Under the pieces are notes generated by a model. It was not told where the DNA came from and made no database searches. It worked only from the letters and a program-made list of their open reading frames with translations. The translations under genes and the position numbers were made by a program. Shown here piece after piece: positions 25,551-33,058 of a stretch of DNA of 46,568 nucleotides (its first letter is position 1; every line of letters begins with the position of its first letter). Source of the stretch: an uncultured Clostridia bacterium (GTDB lineage Bacteria; Bacillota; Clostridia; Christensenellales; UBA1242); assembly GCA_947366645.1 (NCBI GenBank), contig CANBAX010000001.1, positions 1 to 46,568 of the forward strand, read 5' to 3'.

Positions 25551-26372
25551 CGCATTGATAAATCTTTCAATATTCTCTTCAAGTTCCCTTACAAGATACT
25601 TTATACTTTTAACGCCCTTTCCTGCATATTTTAAGCCGTATGTTAAAGCCCTAAGCATATCTAAATCTTGGTCAGCTGTTGCCATTATTAGTGCATAACA
25701 AATCATAAGCAGTTCCTCGGTATGAGCGTCCCGTCTTAAACTTTCAAGTTCGTCAAGCATTTGTCCGCATATTCTTTGACATACTACGCAAAGTTTTTCA
25801 AGACCTGTAACGCTGTCCACCCTATTTAAGTTTCTAACGGTTGGAAATTTAAGTATCTTATTTGCCATGTCTTCATCAACATATACCGGTTGTTTTTCAA
25901 CCCGCTCGGACACCTCTTCCGCTTGTATTTGGTCTTGCTTAGGTGCAAGTTCTATCTTTGGGAAGGAAAATGCTTCGGCTATCAAATTCCTGAAAGGTAT
26001 TATCATTATGCTTATAAAACGTTTATATGGATTATCGCCTTCGTCAGAGAAAAACCTCTTGACAAACTCCATAAAATTAATTTTTCCAACATTGATATCT
26101 GCAAGTGTGCAAAATACTAAGGCTATCACTTTATACTCTTCATCTGGCATAATGCAAAGAAATTTTCCGCCTGAGCCCTGTACAAAGGCTTTACCAAGTT
26201 CTCGGTCACGATTAAAATGCTCCATGCACTCGGCAACAAGGCTATACACCTGTGGAGTTTCGGCAAGCAAACCAAGTACTTTTTGTATTTTGTTTTCCGC
26301 GACCAAAAACTTTCCAGTGATAAGTTCATCACACGCGGACAAAAACTTTAATGTGTTTTGATTTTCTGTCAT
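25533..26372 (-). CDS. Unrecognised 279-residue protein
   Basis: I do not recognise this protein. It looks mainly helical and soluble, with an acidic and Gln-rich linker (about 148-172, QDQIQAEEVSERVEKQ) separating two helical halves. The second half holds a Cys pair (KLCVVCQRICGQML) that might bind metal, though no other ligands are evident. The ATG at 26372 is chosen because AGAGGTAG precedes it; upstream in-frame sequence adds 16 unlikely residues. It converges on ylbJ with an 18-nt overlap and diverges from the DUF4364 gene. Confidence 0.75.
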   Translation of the reverse strand: MTENQNTLKFLSACDELITGKFLVAENKIQKVLGLLAETPQVYSLVAECMEHFNRDRELGKAFVQGSGGKFLCIMPDEEYKVIALVFCTLADINVGKINFMEFVKRFFSDEGDNPYKRFISIMIIPFRNLIAEAFSFPKIELAPKQDQIQAEEVSERVEKQPVYVDEDMANKILKFPTVRNLNRVDSVTGLEKLCVVCQRICGQMLDELESLRRDAHTEELLMICYALIMATADQDLDMLRALTYGLKYAGKGVKSIKYLVRELEENIERFINALEDND

Positions 26373-26441
26373 ATCTACCTCTTTCCCCCTTATTTTAACA
26401 CAACTAATTGTTATTAACAAAGCATTTTATAACAAAAAAAT

Positions 26442-26470
26442 TTGCAACTTTTCGTTTTTCATGTTAGAAT
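26442..26470 (+). promoter_or_regulatory. Promoter of the DUF4364 gene, apparently leaderless
   Basis: TTGCAA (26442-26447), 17 nt, TAGAAT (26465-26470). The ATG starts 7 nt later, so transcription would begin at the start codon. Confidence 0.7.
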
Positions 26471-26477
26471 AAGCGTA

Positions 26478-27035
26478 ATGGAAAAATTACTTAGTGAAAA
26501 AGAACAGTTGATTCTCGACAAACTTGTGATGTTATTTGTACTCGATAAGATGGAAATTCCCCTTACCGAGGACTCTATCTTGGACATTTGTAGTGTGAAA
26601 AACGAATGGATTAAAAACTACATGGACTGCAAAGCCATAATTCATGACCTGACTGAATCCAAACTACTCTACAAACTTGGCAACCTTGAACAAGGAAAGG
26701 AACTTTTCTCTCTTACCTATGAAGGAAGAGAATGCCTGTCCTATCTTTACAGACGGATACCTTTCTCTCTGCGTGAAAACATCTCACAATACCTTCAAAT
26801 AAATAAACTTAATGTTAAATCCTCACAAGAGTACACTGCCACTTACAACAAAAATGATGACGGCTCTTACAATGTTATTCTTAGGATTTATGAGCCTCTT
26901 ATTACCGTGCCTATGTTTGAACTTAAAATCAAAGCCCCTTCCCGTCAGTCTGCTAACGAGGCAATTCACAAGTGGAAAACTAGCGCACCTACAATTTATG
27001 AGAGTATTTATGAAAAGCTGATTAATATAGATTAA
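26478..27035 (+). CDS. DUF4364 family protein, predicted winged-helix regulator
   Basis: The 185 residues match DUF4364, a Clostridia family thought to be a DNA-binding regulator. An N-terminal helical winged-helix-like part (LSEKEQLILDKLVMLFVLDKME...LFSLTYEGRECLSYL) is followed by the characteristic block FSLRENISQYLQINKLNVKSS and a C-terminal beta part with YNVILRIYEP. The start at 26478 is chosen because the promoter's -10 box is 7 nt upstream; an earlier in-frame ATG at 26442 lies inside the promoter. No Shine-Dalgarno sequence is seen. Its last 31 codons recur as a fragment downstream. Confidence 0.85.
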   Translation: MEKLLSEKEQLILDKLVMLFVLDKMEIPLTEDSILDICSVKNEWIKNYMDCKAIIHDLTESKLLYKLGNLEQGKELFSLTYEGRECLSYLYRRIPFSLRENISQYLQINKLNVKSSQEYTATYNKNDDGSYNVILRIYEPLITVPMFELKIKAPSRQSANEAIHKWKTSAPTIYESIYEKLINID

Positions 27036-27037
27036 GT

Positions 27038-27224
27038 TAGGACAGACACCACTCGTCGGTCGCTCACAAATCAAAGATTTGATTCGCTGCCTCGCGGTTT
27101 CTCCACCTCCCACGGGTCCCCGAAAAACTTTTGAGTTTTTTGGGAATGGGAGTTTTCTTCCCTAAGGGGTCCTTCTGGATTTCAAGAGCGGACATAGTCC
27201 TTTTACTTTGAAATCCGCCAGTCC
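27038..27224 (+). repeat. Element D, copy 2, about 187 bp
   Basis: It begins TAGGACAGACACCACTCG right after the DUF4364 stop codon and ends CCGCCAGTCC. It shares the block CGCGGTTTCTCCACCT and the block AAGGGGTCCTTCTGGA with copy 1 at 14731-14940, while the stem sequences between them differ. Confidence 0.6.
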
Positions 27225-27308
27225 GCTAACGAGGCAATTCACAAGTGGAAAACAAGCGCACCTACAATTTATGAGAGTATTTATGAAAAGTTGATTAATA
27301 TAGATTAA
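27216..27308 (+). pseudogene. Duplicated 3' end of the DUF4364 gene
   Basis: This fragment repeats the last 31 codons, including the stop, at an offset of 273 bp. Four bases differ from the intact copy and all four changes are synonymous (CGT/CGC, TCT/TCC, ACT/ACA, CTG/TTG). Similarity continues about 15 bases past the stop codon. It lacks a start codon and is not expressed as a gene on its own. Confidence 0.85.
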
Positions 27309-27354
27309 GTTAGGACAAGCACCATTATCTATAGTTTATATTCTACTTAACGAC

Positions 27355-27384
27355 TAAAAAACACACCAAGTGGTGTGCTTTTTA
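27355..27384 (+). terminator. Terminator downstream of the DUF4364 locus
   Basis: ACACACCA / TGGTGTGC hairpin with an A run before and TTTTT after. Confidence 0.75.
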
Positions 27385-27389
27385 TTTTA

Positions 27390-27600
27390 GATTTCTCCGC
27401 GTCGCCCTTCGGGCTATGGTCGAAATGACAAAGGTGAGAAAAACAGATTTCTCCGCTTTGCGACCAAAGGTCGCGCCGGTCGAAATGACAAAAGTGGAGC
27501 AAAGATTTCTCCGCTACGGGCTAAGCCCTTCGGTCGAAATGACAGTGCCTTAGGCACTTTTTTACGCTTCGCTAGATTATTCACTTTGTTCAGAATGACA
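27390..27600 (+). repeat. Repeat island (families A and B)
   Basis: Three full family A hairpins have inner stems CGCCCTTCGGGC, GCGACCAAAGGTCGC and GGGCTAAGCCC. One B unit is linked to the last by the palindrome GTGCCTTAGGCAC. No gene is visible. Confidence 0.9.
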
Positions 27601-27631
27601 AAGGGGTGCCTTAGGTGGGCTTTGTGGTAAT

Positions 27632-27716
27632 TAATGCAATTTTCCTTTGGTCGCAAGAGGCAAACCAAGCGGTAAGGTTGGAAAAATTTGTGCTAGTAAA
27701 TTTTGAGACCAATTAG
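27632..27716 (-). ncRNA. Element E, copy 1: conserved structured 3' element
   Basis: Read on the minus strand, CTAATTGGTCTCAAAATTTAC opens an 85-nt segment that ends TTGCATTA. A second copy follows the carboxypeptidase gene at 42143-42226. GGTC pairs with GACC, and the outer ends (TAATYG with YGCATTA) change together between copies in a way that keeps pairing. It overlaps the stop codon of the HIT-RNase H gene, so it would lie in that mRNA's 3' end. Its function is unknown. Confidence 0.5.
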
Positions 27717-28594
27717 CTTGTGTGCAACCTCAGTTTTTCTATCTCGGCACGCGCAAGTGCGTCACAGCGATTATTAAGTGCGTTATCGGCGTGTCCCTTC
27801 ACCTTATGCCACGAAACGCTATGTCTTGCGGTCTGCACTAAAAGGCGTTTCCAAAGGTCAATATTTTGCACCTCTTTTTTCCCACTTGTGTGCCAGTTAT
27901 TCTTTTGCCATGAGCCTACCCAGTCTTCAACAAACGCATTTACAACATAGGCTGAGTCGCTGTATACATCTACCTCACAAGGCTCTTTTATCTTTTCTAG
28001 CCCCATGATTACTGCCATAAGTTCCATACGATTATTTGTAGTTTCTCTTTCCCCGCCTTTCACCTCTTTTTCTTGACTTCCATATTGTAATATACCCGCC
28101 CAGCCACCAAGCCCTGGGTTGCCTGAGCAGGCACCATCTGTATACAATACTATTTTTTTCGCTTCGCCTAGGTCTTGGGATACGCTTACGCTACGATTTG
28201 GTTGAGCAGCATTAAGGCTTAATTTTTCCGCTAGTAGTTTTAAGTCATTACCTATTTTTGGATAGGTTTTATATATATCTTTTCCATCGTCTTTACGGCG
28301 TGGAAATACGTGCATATGAAAATGTGGCACCATTTCATTTACATTCATAAGATTAACGCTATCATAGCCACATTTCTCAGTAAAATGTTTAGACACGAGT
28401 TGCACGGTATTCATTACATGGGCAAGGTCAGCCTTTGGGCAGTCAATTACATTATGGCAATGTTTTTTGGGAATAACAAGAGTATGCCCCTCAATATCAT
28501 CTGCGATATCTAAAAAAGCAAGTGTGTACTCATCTTCATAGATTTTATAACTTGGAATTTCACCTTTTACGATTTTACAAAATACGCAGTCCAT
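27713..28594 (-). CDS. HIT hydrolase-RNase HI fusion protein
   Basis: Residues 1 to about 125 are a HIT-family nucleotide-binding hydrolase: CVFCKIVKGEIPSYKIYED at the start, GHTLVIPKKH in the middle and the histidine triad HFHMHVFP at 91-98. Residues 147-293 are a complete RNase HI, which degrades the RNA of RNA-DNA hybrids: YTDGACSGNPG with Asp153, TTNNRMELMAV with Glu191, YSDSAYVV with Asp213, KVKGHADN with His268 and RCDAL with Asp278. A linker of about 20 residues joins them. The ATG at 28594 is supported by GAGGTG. I know of no common family with this architecture. There are no close operon partners. Confidence 0.93.
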   Translation of the reverse strand: MDCVFCKIVKGEIPSYKIYEDEYTLAFLDIADDIEGHTLVIPKKHCHNVIDCPKADLAHVMNTVQLVSKHFTEKCGYDSVNLMNVNEMVPHFHMHVFPRRKDDGKDIYKTYPKIGNDLKLLAEKLSLNAAQPNRSVSVSQDLGEAKKIVLYTDGACSGNPGLGGWAGILQYGSQEKEVKGGERETTNNRMELMAVIMGLEKIKEPCEVDVYSDSAYVVNAFVEDWVGSWQKNNWHTSGKKEVQNIDLWKRLLVQTARHSVSWHKVKGHADNALNNRCDALARAEIEKLRLHTS

Positions 28595-28639
28595 ATTACA
28601 CCTCATAATTTTTGGAAGCCACCACCTTACAAAGTTGTT

Positions 28640-28876
28640 TTAGATTTCTCCACGACGCCTTCGGCTCTGGTCGAAATGACATCTCCTTAGGCGGTTTATT
28701 GTTGAAATAGATTTCTCCGCTACGGGCTACGCCCTTCGGTCGAAATGACAAAGTAAGAGAGTTTCGGTCGAAATGACAGAAGATAGGTCGGTCGAAATGA
28801 CAAAGTAAGAGAGTTTCGGTCGAAATGACAGAAGACGGGTCGGTCGAAGTTAACTAAGTGTCAGTCGAAATGACAA
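28640..28876 (+). repeat. Repeat island with a 52-bp tandem duplication
   Basis: Two family A hairpins (28641-28682 and 28710-28750) are followed by bare cores. The 52-bp unit beginning CAAAGTAAGAGAG at 28748 is repeated at 28800, each carrying two cores. No gene is visible between the HIT-RNase H gene and the glmU-C gene. Confidence 0.9.
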
Positions 28877-28973
28877 ACAAGTGTGGCTCACTCTTTATTG
28901 ATTATACCAAAGTTTTTTATTTTCTCAAACACATTTAAGGCTATTAACGAATAAAGAATATTGAGGTGATATT

Positions 28974-29597
28974 TTGAAAAACAAACCAAAACTTTTGGAC
29001 AGGAAAACTGCCCATATATTTAATTGCACCTTTGGTGACGGTGTGGTCATTCACGGAAATGTGACCTTAACCAACTGCGAAATTGGCGACGGCGTACATA
29101 TTTTTTCGGGGTGTGACATTTCTGACAGCGTTATCGGCAGTGGCAGTGTAGTGAAATATAGCGTTATTGAAAAATCTATTGTCGGAAAAAACAACCAAAT
29201 TGGTCCATTTTCACACCTACGACCAAATTCTAAAACCTGTGACAATGTGAAAATAGGAAATTTTGTGGAAGTTAAAAACTCCACCCTTCATGACGGCGTG
29301 AAAGCAAATCATCTTGCCTATATCGGCGACTGCGAAATTGGGGATAACACCAACATTGGCTGCGGTGCGATTTTTGTCAACTACAATGGAAAAATTAAGC
29401 AAAAATGCAAGGTGGGAAAGGACTGCTTTATTGGGAGCAATGTGAATGTTATCGCACCCATTGAAATTGCTGACGGCAGTTACATTTGTGCGGGAACTAC
29501 TATTACCGACAATACAAATACTGACGACTTTGTAATTGGCAGAGTTAAGCCAGTTATAAAGCCAGAACGCGCAAAAAAGTACAGAAAGGAGAAATAA
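28974..29597 (+). CDS. GlmU C-terminal acetyltransferase domain alone
   Basis: The 207 residues form a left-handed beta helix of hexapeptide repeats. They match the glucosamine-1-phosphate acetyltransferase half of GlmU: FSHLRPNSK with Arg83, VEVKNSTL with Lys101, KANHLAYIGD with catalytic-type His113 and Tyr116, and NIGCGAIFVNYNGKIK with Asn127, Asn136 and Lys142. The N-terminal uridylyltransferase domain of bifunctional GlmU is missing entirely. The start is TTG at 28974 with a strong GAGGTGAT site. glmM follows with no gap, placing it in UDP-GlcNAc synthesis. The uridylyltransferase must be supplied elsewhere. Confidence 0.88.
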   Translation: MKNKPKLLDRKTAHIFNCTFGDGVVIHGNVTLTNCEIGDGVHIFSGCDISDSVIGSGSVVKYSVIEKSIVGKNNQIGPFSHLRPNSKTCDNVKIGNFVEVKNSTLHDGVKANHLAYIGDCEIGDNTNIGCGAIFVNYNGKIKQKCKVGKDCFIGSNVNVIAPIEIADGSYICAGTTITDNTNTDDFVIGRVKPVIKPERAKKYRKEK

Positions 29598-30908
29598 ATG
29601 GGAATATATTTTGGAACTGACGGTATTCGCGGAATTGCTTGTCGCGACCTTTCCACCGACACAGCCGAAAAACTTGGCAACAGTCTGGGGCAGAAAAAAC
29701 GATGTGCGAAAATCATAATTGGAAGGGATACACGAATTTCGGGCAGTCTTCTTACCTCTGCCTTTGCAGTAGGTGCAATGAAAGCTGGAGCAAATGTTAT
29801 TGATGTAGGTATTGTCACTACACCTTGTGTTGCACTGCTTGTTAAGCGTTTTAATGCGGACTATGGTGTTATGGTGTCGGCTTCACATAATCCGCCAGAA
29901 TATAACGGACTAAAAGTTTTTGGTTGTGACGGCAAAAAACTTAGTGAAAAAGAGGAAGAAGAACTTGAAGAACTTTTTTCCTCCCCTCTCGTATGTCCTA
30001 AACTTGGGCAATTATCCTACCTTACAAATGGCGTGAAAATTTACGAAAAGCATTTGGAGAGCGTGACTAGGCTTGATTTTAAAGGTATGAAAATTGCTCT
30101 GGACTGCTCTAATGGTGCTTCCTACAAAATTGCTAAGAAGGTATTCAAAAATTTAGGTGCGGTCGTATTTACCACTGGTGTCAGTGGAAACGGAGAGAAA
30201 ATTAACGAAGGTTGCGGAAGTTTACATATAGAAAACTTACAACATCTTATGAAAACTTCAGGGGCTGATGTGGGGTTTGCTTTTGACGGCGATGCCGACA
30301 GAATTATTGCAGTAGCATCTGACCTTACCGTGTTTGACGGCGACAAACTTATATATATTTTAGCAAAGCACCTTAAAAGCAAAGGCGAACTTAAAAACAA
30401 CACCGTTGTTGGCACAAGTCATACCAACAGTGGTATTTGCCACGCTCTTGAAAAAAACAAGATTAACATGATACGAACGGATATAGGTGACAAATATGTT
30501 ATTGAGGCTATGGAAAACATGAATCTTTCACTTGGTGGCGAGCAGTCGGGACATATAATACTATCCTCTTACGCAAGCACTGGTGACGGCGTTTTGGCCG
30601 CTATTAAACTTAGTGAAATTATTAAAGAAAGCGGAAAAAGTCTTAACGAACTTTTTGACGCGAAACTTTACCCTCAGGAAAACCGCACTTACAGGACTAA
30701 CGACAAACTACGAATTATTAATAACGAAATACTTTCTCAAGAAATTAAAAATATCCAAAATAAACTTCCTCTTTCGGCAAGGATTTTAGTGCGAGCTAGC
30801 GGTACAGAACCAAAAATTCGCGTTATGGTGGAAACCACTAGCGAAAACGATGCTATTAAATATGCTGATGAACTTATTTCTGTCATGAAAAAAATAGATA
30901 ATCATTAA
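29598..30908 (+). CDS. glmM: Phosphoglucosamine mutase
   Basis: GlmM converts glucosamine-6-phosphate to glucosamine-1-phosphate, the substrate of the enzyme encoded just upstream. The 436 residues start MGIYFGTDGIRGIA. The phosphoserine loop is VMVSASHNPPEYNG near 93-106, the metal loop FDGDADRI, the sugar-binding loop GGEQSGHI and the phosphate-binding loop RASGTEPKIRVMVE. The ATG follows the upstream stop codon directly and has AAAGGAG, so the two are one operon. Confidence 0.97.
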   Translation: MGIYFGTDGIRGIACRDLSTDTAEKLGNSLGQKKRCAKIIIGRDTRISGSLLTSAFAVGAMKAGANVIDVGIVTTPCVALLVKRFNADYGVMVSASHNPPEYNGLKVFGCDGKKLSEKEEEELEELFSSPLVCPKLGQLSYLTNGVKIYEKHLESVTRLDFKGMKIALDCSNGASYKIAKKVFKNLGAVVFTTGVSGNGEKINEGCGSLHIENLQHLMKTSGADVGFAFDGDADRIIAVASDLTVFDGDKLIYILAKHLKSKGELKNNTVVGTSHTNSGICHALEKNKINMIRTDIGDKYVIEAMENMNLSLGGEQSGHIILSSYASTGDGVLAAIKLSEIIKESGKSLNELFDAKLYPQENRTYRTNDKLRIINNEILSQEIKNIQNKLPLSARILVRASGTEPKIRVMVETTSENDAIKYADELISVMKKIDNH

Positions 30909-30973
30909 TTTTCTTTTTATTTTATTTGATATTTTCTCTTTTTTATAGTATTCTTTTTTTAGGAGGATTTAAA

Positions 30974-31204
30974 ATGGCAAAGAGAAAATCAAGTAAAGAT
31001 TATTTCGGTCTTGGAAGAGTTGTAAGTATCATTCTTGCAATATTCCCATTTACTGCATGGCTTCTTGGCGCTTTTACTAGATTTAGTGAAGGCAAGTTTG
31101 TTGCAGGTCTTATACGCTTAATTTTCGGTTTTAACATTGTTTGGATTGTAGACTTAATCCTTATGATAGTTAAAGGCAGAATTTGGCGTTTACTTAACTG
31201 CTAA
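30974..31204 (+). CDS. Small two-helix membrane protein
   Basis: The 76 residues start with a basic stretch (MAKRKSSKDYFG) and then carry two hydrophobic helices (about 15-35 and 45-66), ending GRIWRLLNC. The ATG at 30974 has an excellent TTAGGAGG site. It lies 65 nt after glmM and ahead of a strong terminator, so it may be the third gene of that operon or have its own promoter. The family was not recognised. Confidence 0.78.
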   Translation: MAKRKSSKDYFGLGRVVSIILAIFPFTAWLLGAFTRFSEGKFVAGLIRLIFGFNIVWIVDLILMIVKGRIWRLLNC

Positions 31205-31210
31205 GACTCT

Positions 31211-31240
31211 TAAAAAAACCGACATATGCCGGTTTTTTTA
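31211..31240 (+). terminator. Terminator after the glmM operon
   Basis: AAAAAAACCG...CGGTTTTTTT hairpin, symmetrical and close to the stop codon. Confidence 0.88.
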
Positions 31241-31257
31241 TTGCTATAGATTTATGG

Positions 31258-31305
31258 AAGATTTCTATGCTTTGCGACCATAGGTCGCATCAGTCAAGAT
31301 GACCA
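31258..31305 (+). repeat. Degenerate family A repeat
   Basis: AGATTTCTATGC and GTCAAGATGACC arms with intact inner stem GCGACCATAGGTCGC. The arms have decayed while the inner stem has not. Confidence 0.75.
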
Positions 31306-31324
31306 GCGAAAATTTACGATAACA

Positions 31325-31801
31325 CTATTCTATTATGCCCTTGATGTGAATACCCAAAAGTTCGAGATAATAGTATTCGTCTAAAGGTTTATTAAGTGCG
31401 TCATTTGAGTGAGCAGAAACATAAATTCTATTACTTTCTTTTTTTGTGATTATCACGGTATGATTAAAATGTGTAGGATTTTGCCTAAGCTGGATAATAT
31501 CTCCTATCTCAAGACTTTCTATAGGAGCAATTTCGCCGATTACTCCTATTCCGCTCTGCCGTAATAAAAACCTATTGAGATATTGTACACTCGTCCAGCT
31601 GGGCGAACGATTAAAGGAGTTTATATAAAACCAACCATAATATTTATTATAATTCATTACACCACCGCCGGCATACAAGCACTGGGAAATAAAATTTGTA
31701 CAATCACCACCTATTCCCGCAAAATGATAATATCTTGGGTTGGCACCAAGAGCCCATCGCTTAGCATATGCCACAGCGTCTTCTCGATTATATTGTTTCA
31801 T
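31325..31801 (-). CDS. Putative amidase domain protein (Amidase_6-like), no signal peptide
   Basis: The 158 residues match the Amidase_6 domain over their whole length. YNREDAVAYAKRWALGANPRYYHF is followed by GGDCTNFISQCLYAGG with the probable catalytic Cys, then RSPSWTSVQYLNRFL, LEIGDIIQL, HFNHTVIITKK and VSAHSNDALNKPL with likely catalytic His residues. Such domains usually act on peptidoglycan-type amide bonds and are exported, but here there is no signal peptide. No clear Shine-Dalgarno sequence is seen; TAGAAT lies 11 nt before the ATG without a good -35 box. Confidence 0.85.
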   Translation of the reverse strand: MKQYNREDAVAYAKRWALGANPRYYHFAGIGGDCTNFISQCLYAGGGVMNYNKYYGWFYINSFNRSPSWTSVQYLNRFLLRQSGIGVIGEIAPIESLEIGDIIQLRQNPTHFNHTVIITKKESNRIYVSAHSNDALNKPLDEYYYLELLGIHIKGIIE

Positions 31802-31847
31802 ACAATGTATTTATTCTAATAAAAAAATTTGGGTGCGGAATAGAAGA

Positions 31848-32236
31848 GAGATTTCTCCGCTTGTTCACCCCTAAAATGCTAAAGCATTTTTGGGGAGCCC
31901 CGAATGGTCGAAATGACAGTGGTTTAGGCGGGTTTTAACAATATATGTAAAAAAGATTTCTCCGCTGCGGGCTACGCCCTTCGGTCGAAATGACATAGGT
32001 AGGGAAAAACGCCCTTCGGTCGAAATGACAAGATGGAAAAACAGAGTTCGGTCGAAATGACATAGGTGAGAGTAAGACTGCGTATGGTGGTCGAAATGAC
32101 AATAAGATAGATTTCTCCGCTACGCTATTGCTCCGGTCGAAATGACATAGGTAGGGAAAAACGCCCTTCGGTCGAAATGACAAAGGTAGGGAAAATGGAC
32201 TGCGGTTGAAATGACAAGGAAGGGCTGGTCAAAATG
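31848..32236 (+). repeat. Large family A repeat island
   Basis: Three full hairpins (inner stems CACCCCTAAAATGC...GCATTTTTGGGG, GGGCTACGCCC and a short irregular one) and about five bare cores. The segment GACATAGGTAGGGAAAAACG followed by CCCTTCGGTCG occurs twice (near 31990 and 32142). No gene is visible. Confidence 0.9.
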
Positions 32237-32247
32237 AAAAAAAGCGG

Positions 32248-32889
32248 TTATTCCGCTTCGTCTTCTTGATTTGCAAGTTCTATCGCATCATTTTTAACAT
32301 ATATACCTTCTATCTTTGTATATGGCAGGTTTTCTTGTTTCTTTACTGATTTTATCACTATTTGCTTAGATTCTCCGCTTCCATACAAAATAAAATCGTC
32401 ATCATAGTTATAGTCTGGATAGTTTTCCTTATTATTTTTATATTCTTCTACATTTAAAATTTCAAAGCCAGCATTTTTATAAAATTTTCTTGCACGTTTT
32501 TCAAGTTCTTCCAGTGGCACCTCCCGCTTATAATCACGGTCAGTGGAAAGTTGCTGAGGCGCATACTCTCCGCGAATTACATAACCCTCATAATCATTTA
32601 GGGCAAAGGACAATATATCATTGAGTGCGGAGGCAACTCCTTTACCTCGATATTGTTGATAGGCGTAAACCTCACTTAAAAATAGTCTTTTATTTGGTTG
32701 AACTTGGACAAAAATATATCCAGTTGAATGCCCCTCTAAATTAAATGAATGAATATATATCTTCGTTCTGGCATTCCTTAAATATGCAATGTTTAAATTT
32801 TTATCTTTGTCGGCAAATACAAAGATATCTTCTATAAAGTTATCTTTTTGTCTGAAATTTCTTGCTAGTGAAAGTAATTTCTTTTTCAT
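32248..32889 (-). CDS. GNAT-family acetyltransferase-like protein
   Basis: The acetyl-CoA binding motif A is visible as LSEVYAYQQYRGKGVASALNDILSFAL near residues 71-97, followed by RKFYKNAGFEIL, a typical GNAT C-terminal strand-helix pattern. The substrate is unknown. The 213 residues carry an extra acidic C-terminal region. The start codon lies 20 nt after the 3' end of tRNA-Ser with no terminator between, so it is probably read from the tRNA promoter and released by tRNA 3' processing. A weak AAAGGG site precedes the ATG. Confidence 0.72.
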   Translation of the reverse strand: MKKKLLSLARNFRQKDNFIEDIFVFADKDKNLNIAYLRNARTKIYIHSFNLEGHSTGYIFVQVQPNKRLFLSEVYAYQQYRGKGVASALNDILSFALNDYEGYVIRGEYAPQQLSTDRDYKREVPLEELEKRARKFYKNAGFEILNVEEYKNNKENYPDYNYDDDFILYGSGESKQIVIKSVKKQENLPYTKIEGIYVKNDAIELANQEDEAE

Positions 32890-32909
32890 TCCATACCCTT
32901 TGTTTTTTT

Positions 32910-32998
32910 TGGCGCAGAGAACAGGATTCGAACCTGCGGAGGCTTATCACCTCACACGCTTTCCAAGCGTGCGCCTTAAACCGCTCGGCCATCTCTGC
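32910..32998 (-). tRNA. tRNA-Ser (GGA)
   Basis: The 89-nt gene has acceptor arm GCAGAGA/TCTCTGC, D-arm TGGCCGAGCGG, anticodon GGA at 32964-32962 in loop CTTGGAAAG, a long variable arm as expected for serine, T-arm GGTTCGAATCC, discriminator G and an encoded CCA. Confidence 0.97.
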
Positions 32999-33011
32999 AT
33001 GAGCCTTTATT

Positions 33012-33040
33012 AGAATATCATATATTATTTTTAATTGCAA
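33012..33040 (-). promoter_or_regulatory. tRNA-Ser promoter
   Basis: TTGCAA (33040-33035), 17 nt, TATTCT (33017-33012) on the minus strand, 13 nt before the tRNA 5' end. Confidence 0.75.
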
Positions 33041-33058
33041 CAAAATATTTATACTTTT

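Noticed and set aside
27038..27224. Insertion sequence at the DUF4364 locus
   Set aside because: The segment has no transposase reading frame. I describe it only as a possible MITE-like element.
28155..28215. The HIT-RNase H linker as another repeat insertion
   Set aside because: TACGCTTACGCTACG in the linker DNA recalls family B, but the arms are missing and the match is too short to claim.
28974..29597. Full bifunctional GlmU with a missed N-terminal half
   Set aside because: Upstream sequence is repeat island with stops; no nucleotidyltransferase motif is found in any frame.
31935..32183. Open frames across repeat islands with repeated SFRP, FDRS and GEIY words
   Set aside because: They are translations of family A and B repeats, lack ribosome binding sites and exist only because the repeat has few stops in that frame. 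I do not call them genes.
31920..32236. CRISPR array
   Set aside because: The recurrent core is only about 13 bp, spacing is irregular, the spacers themselves are similar to one another, and no cas genes are present.
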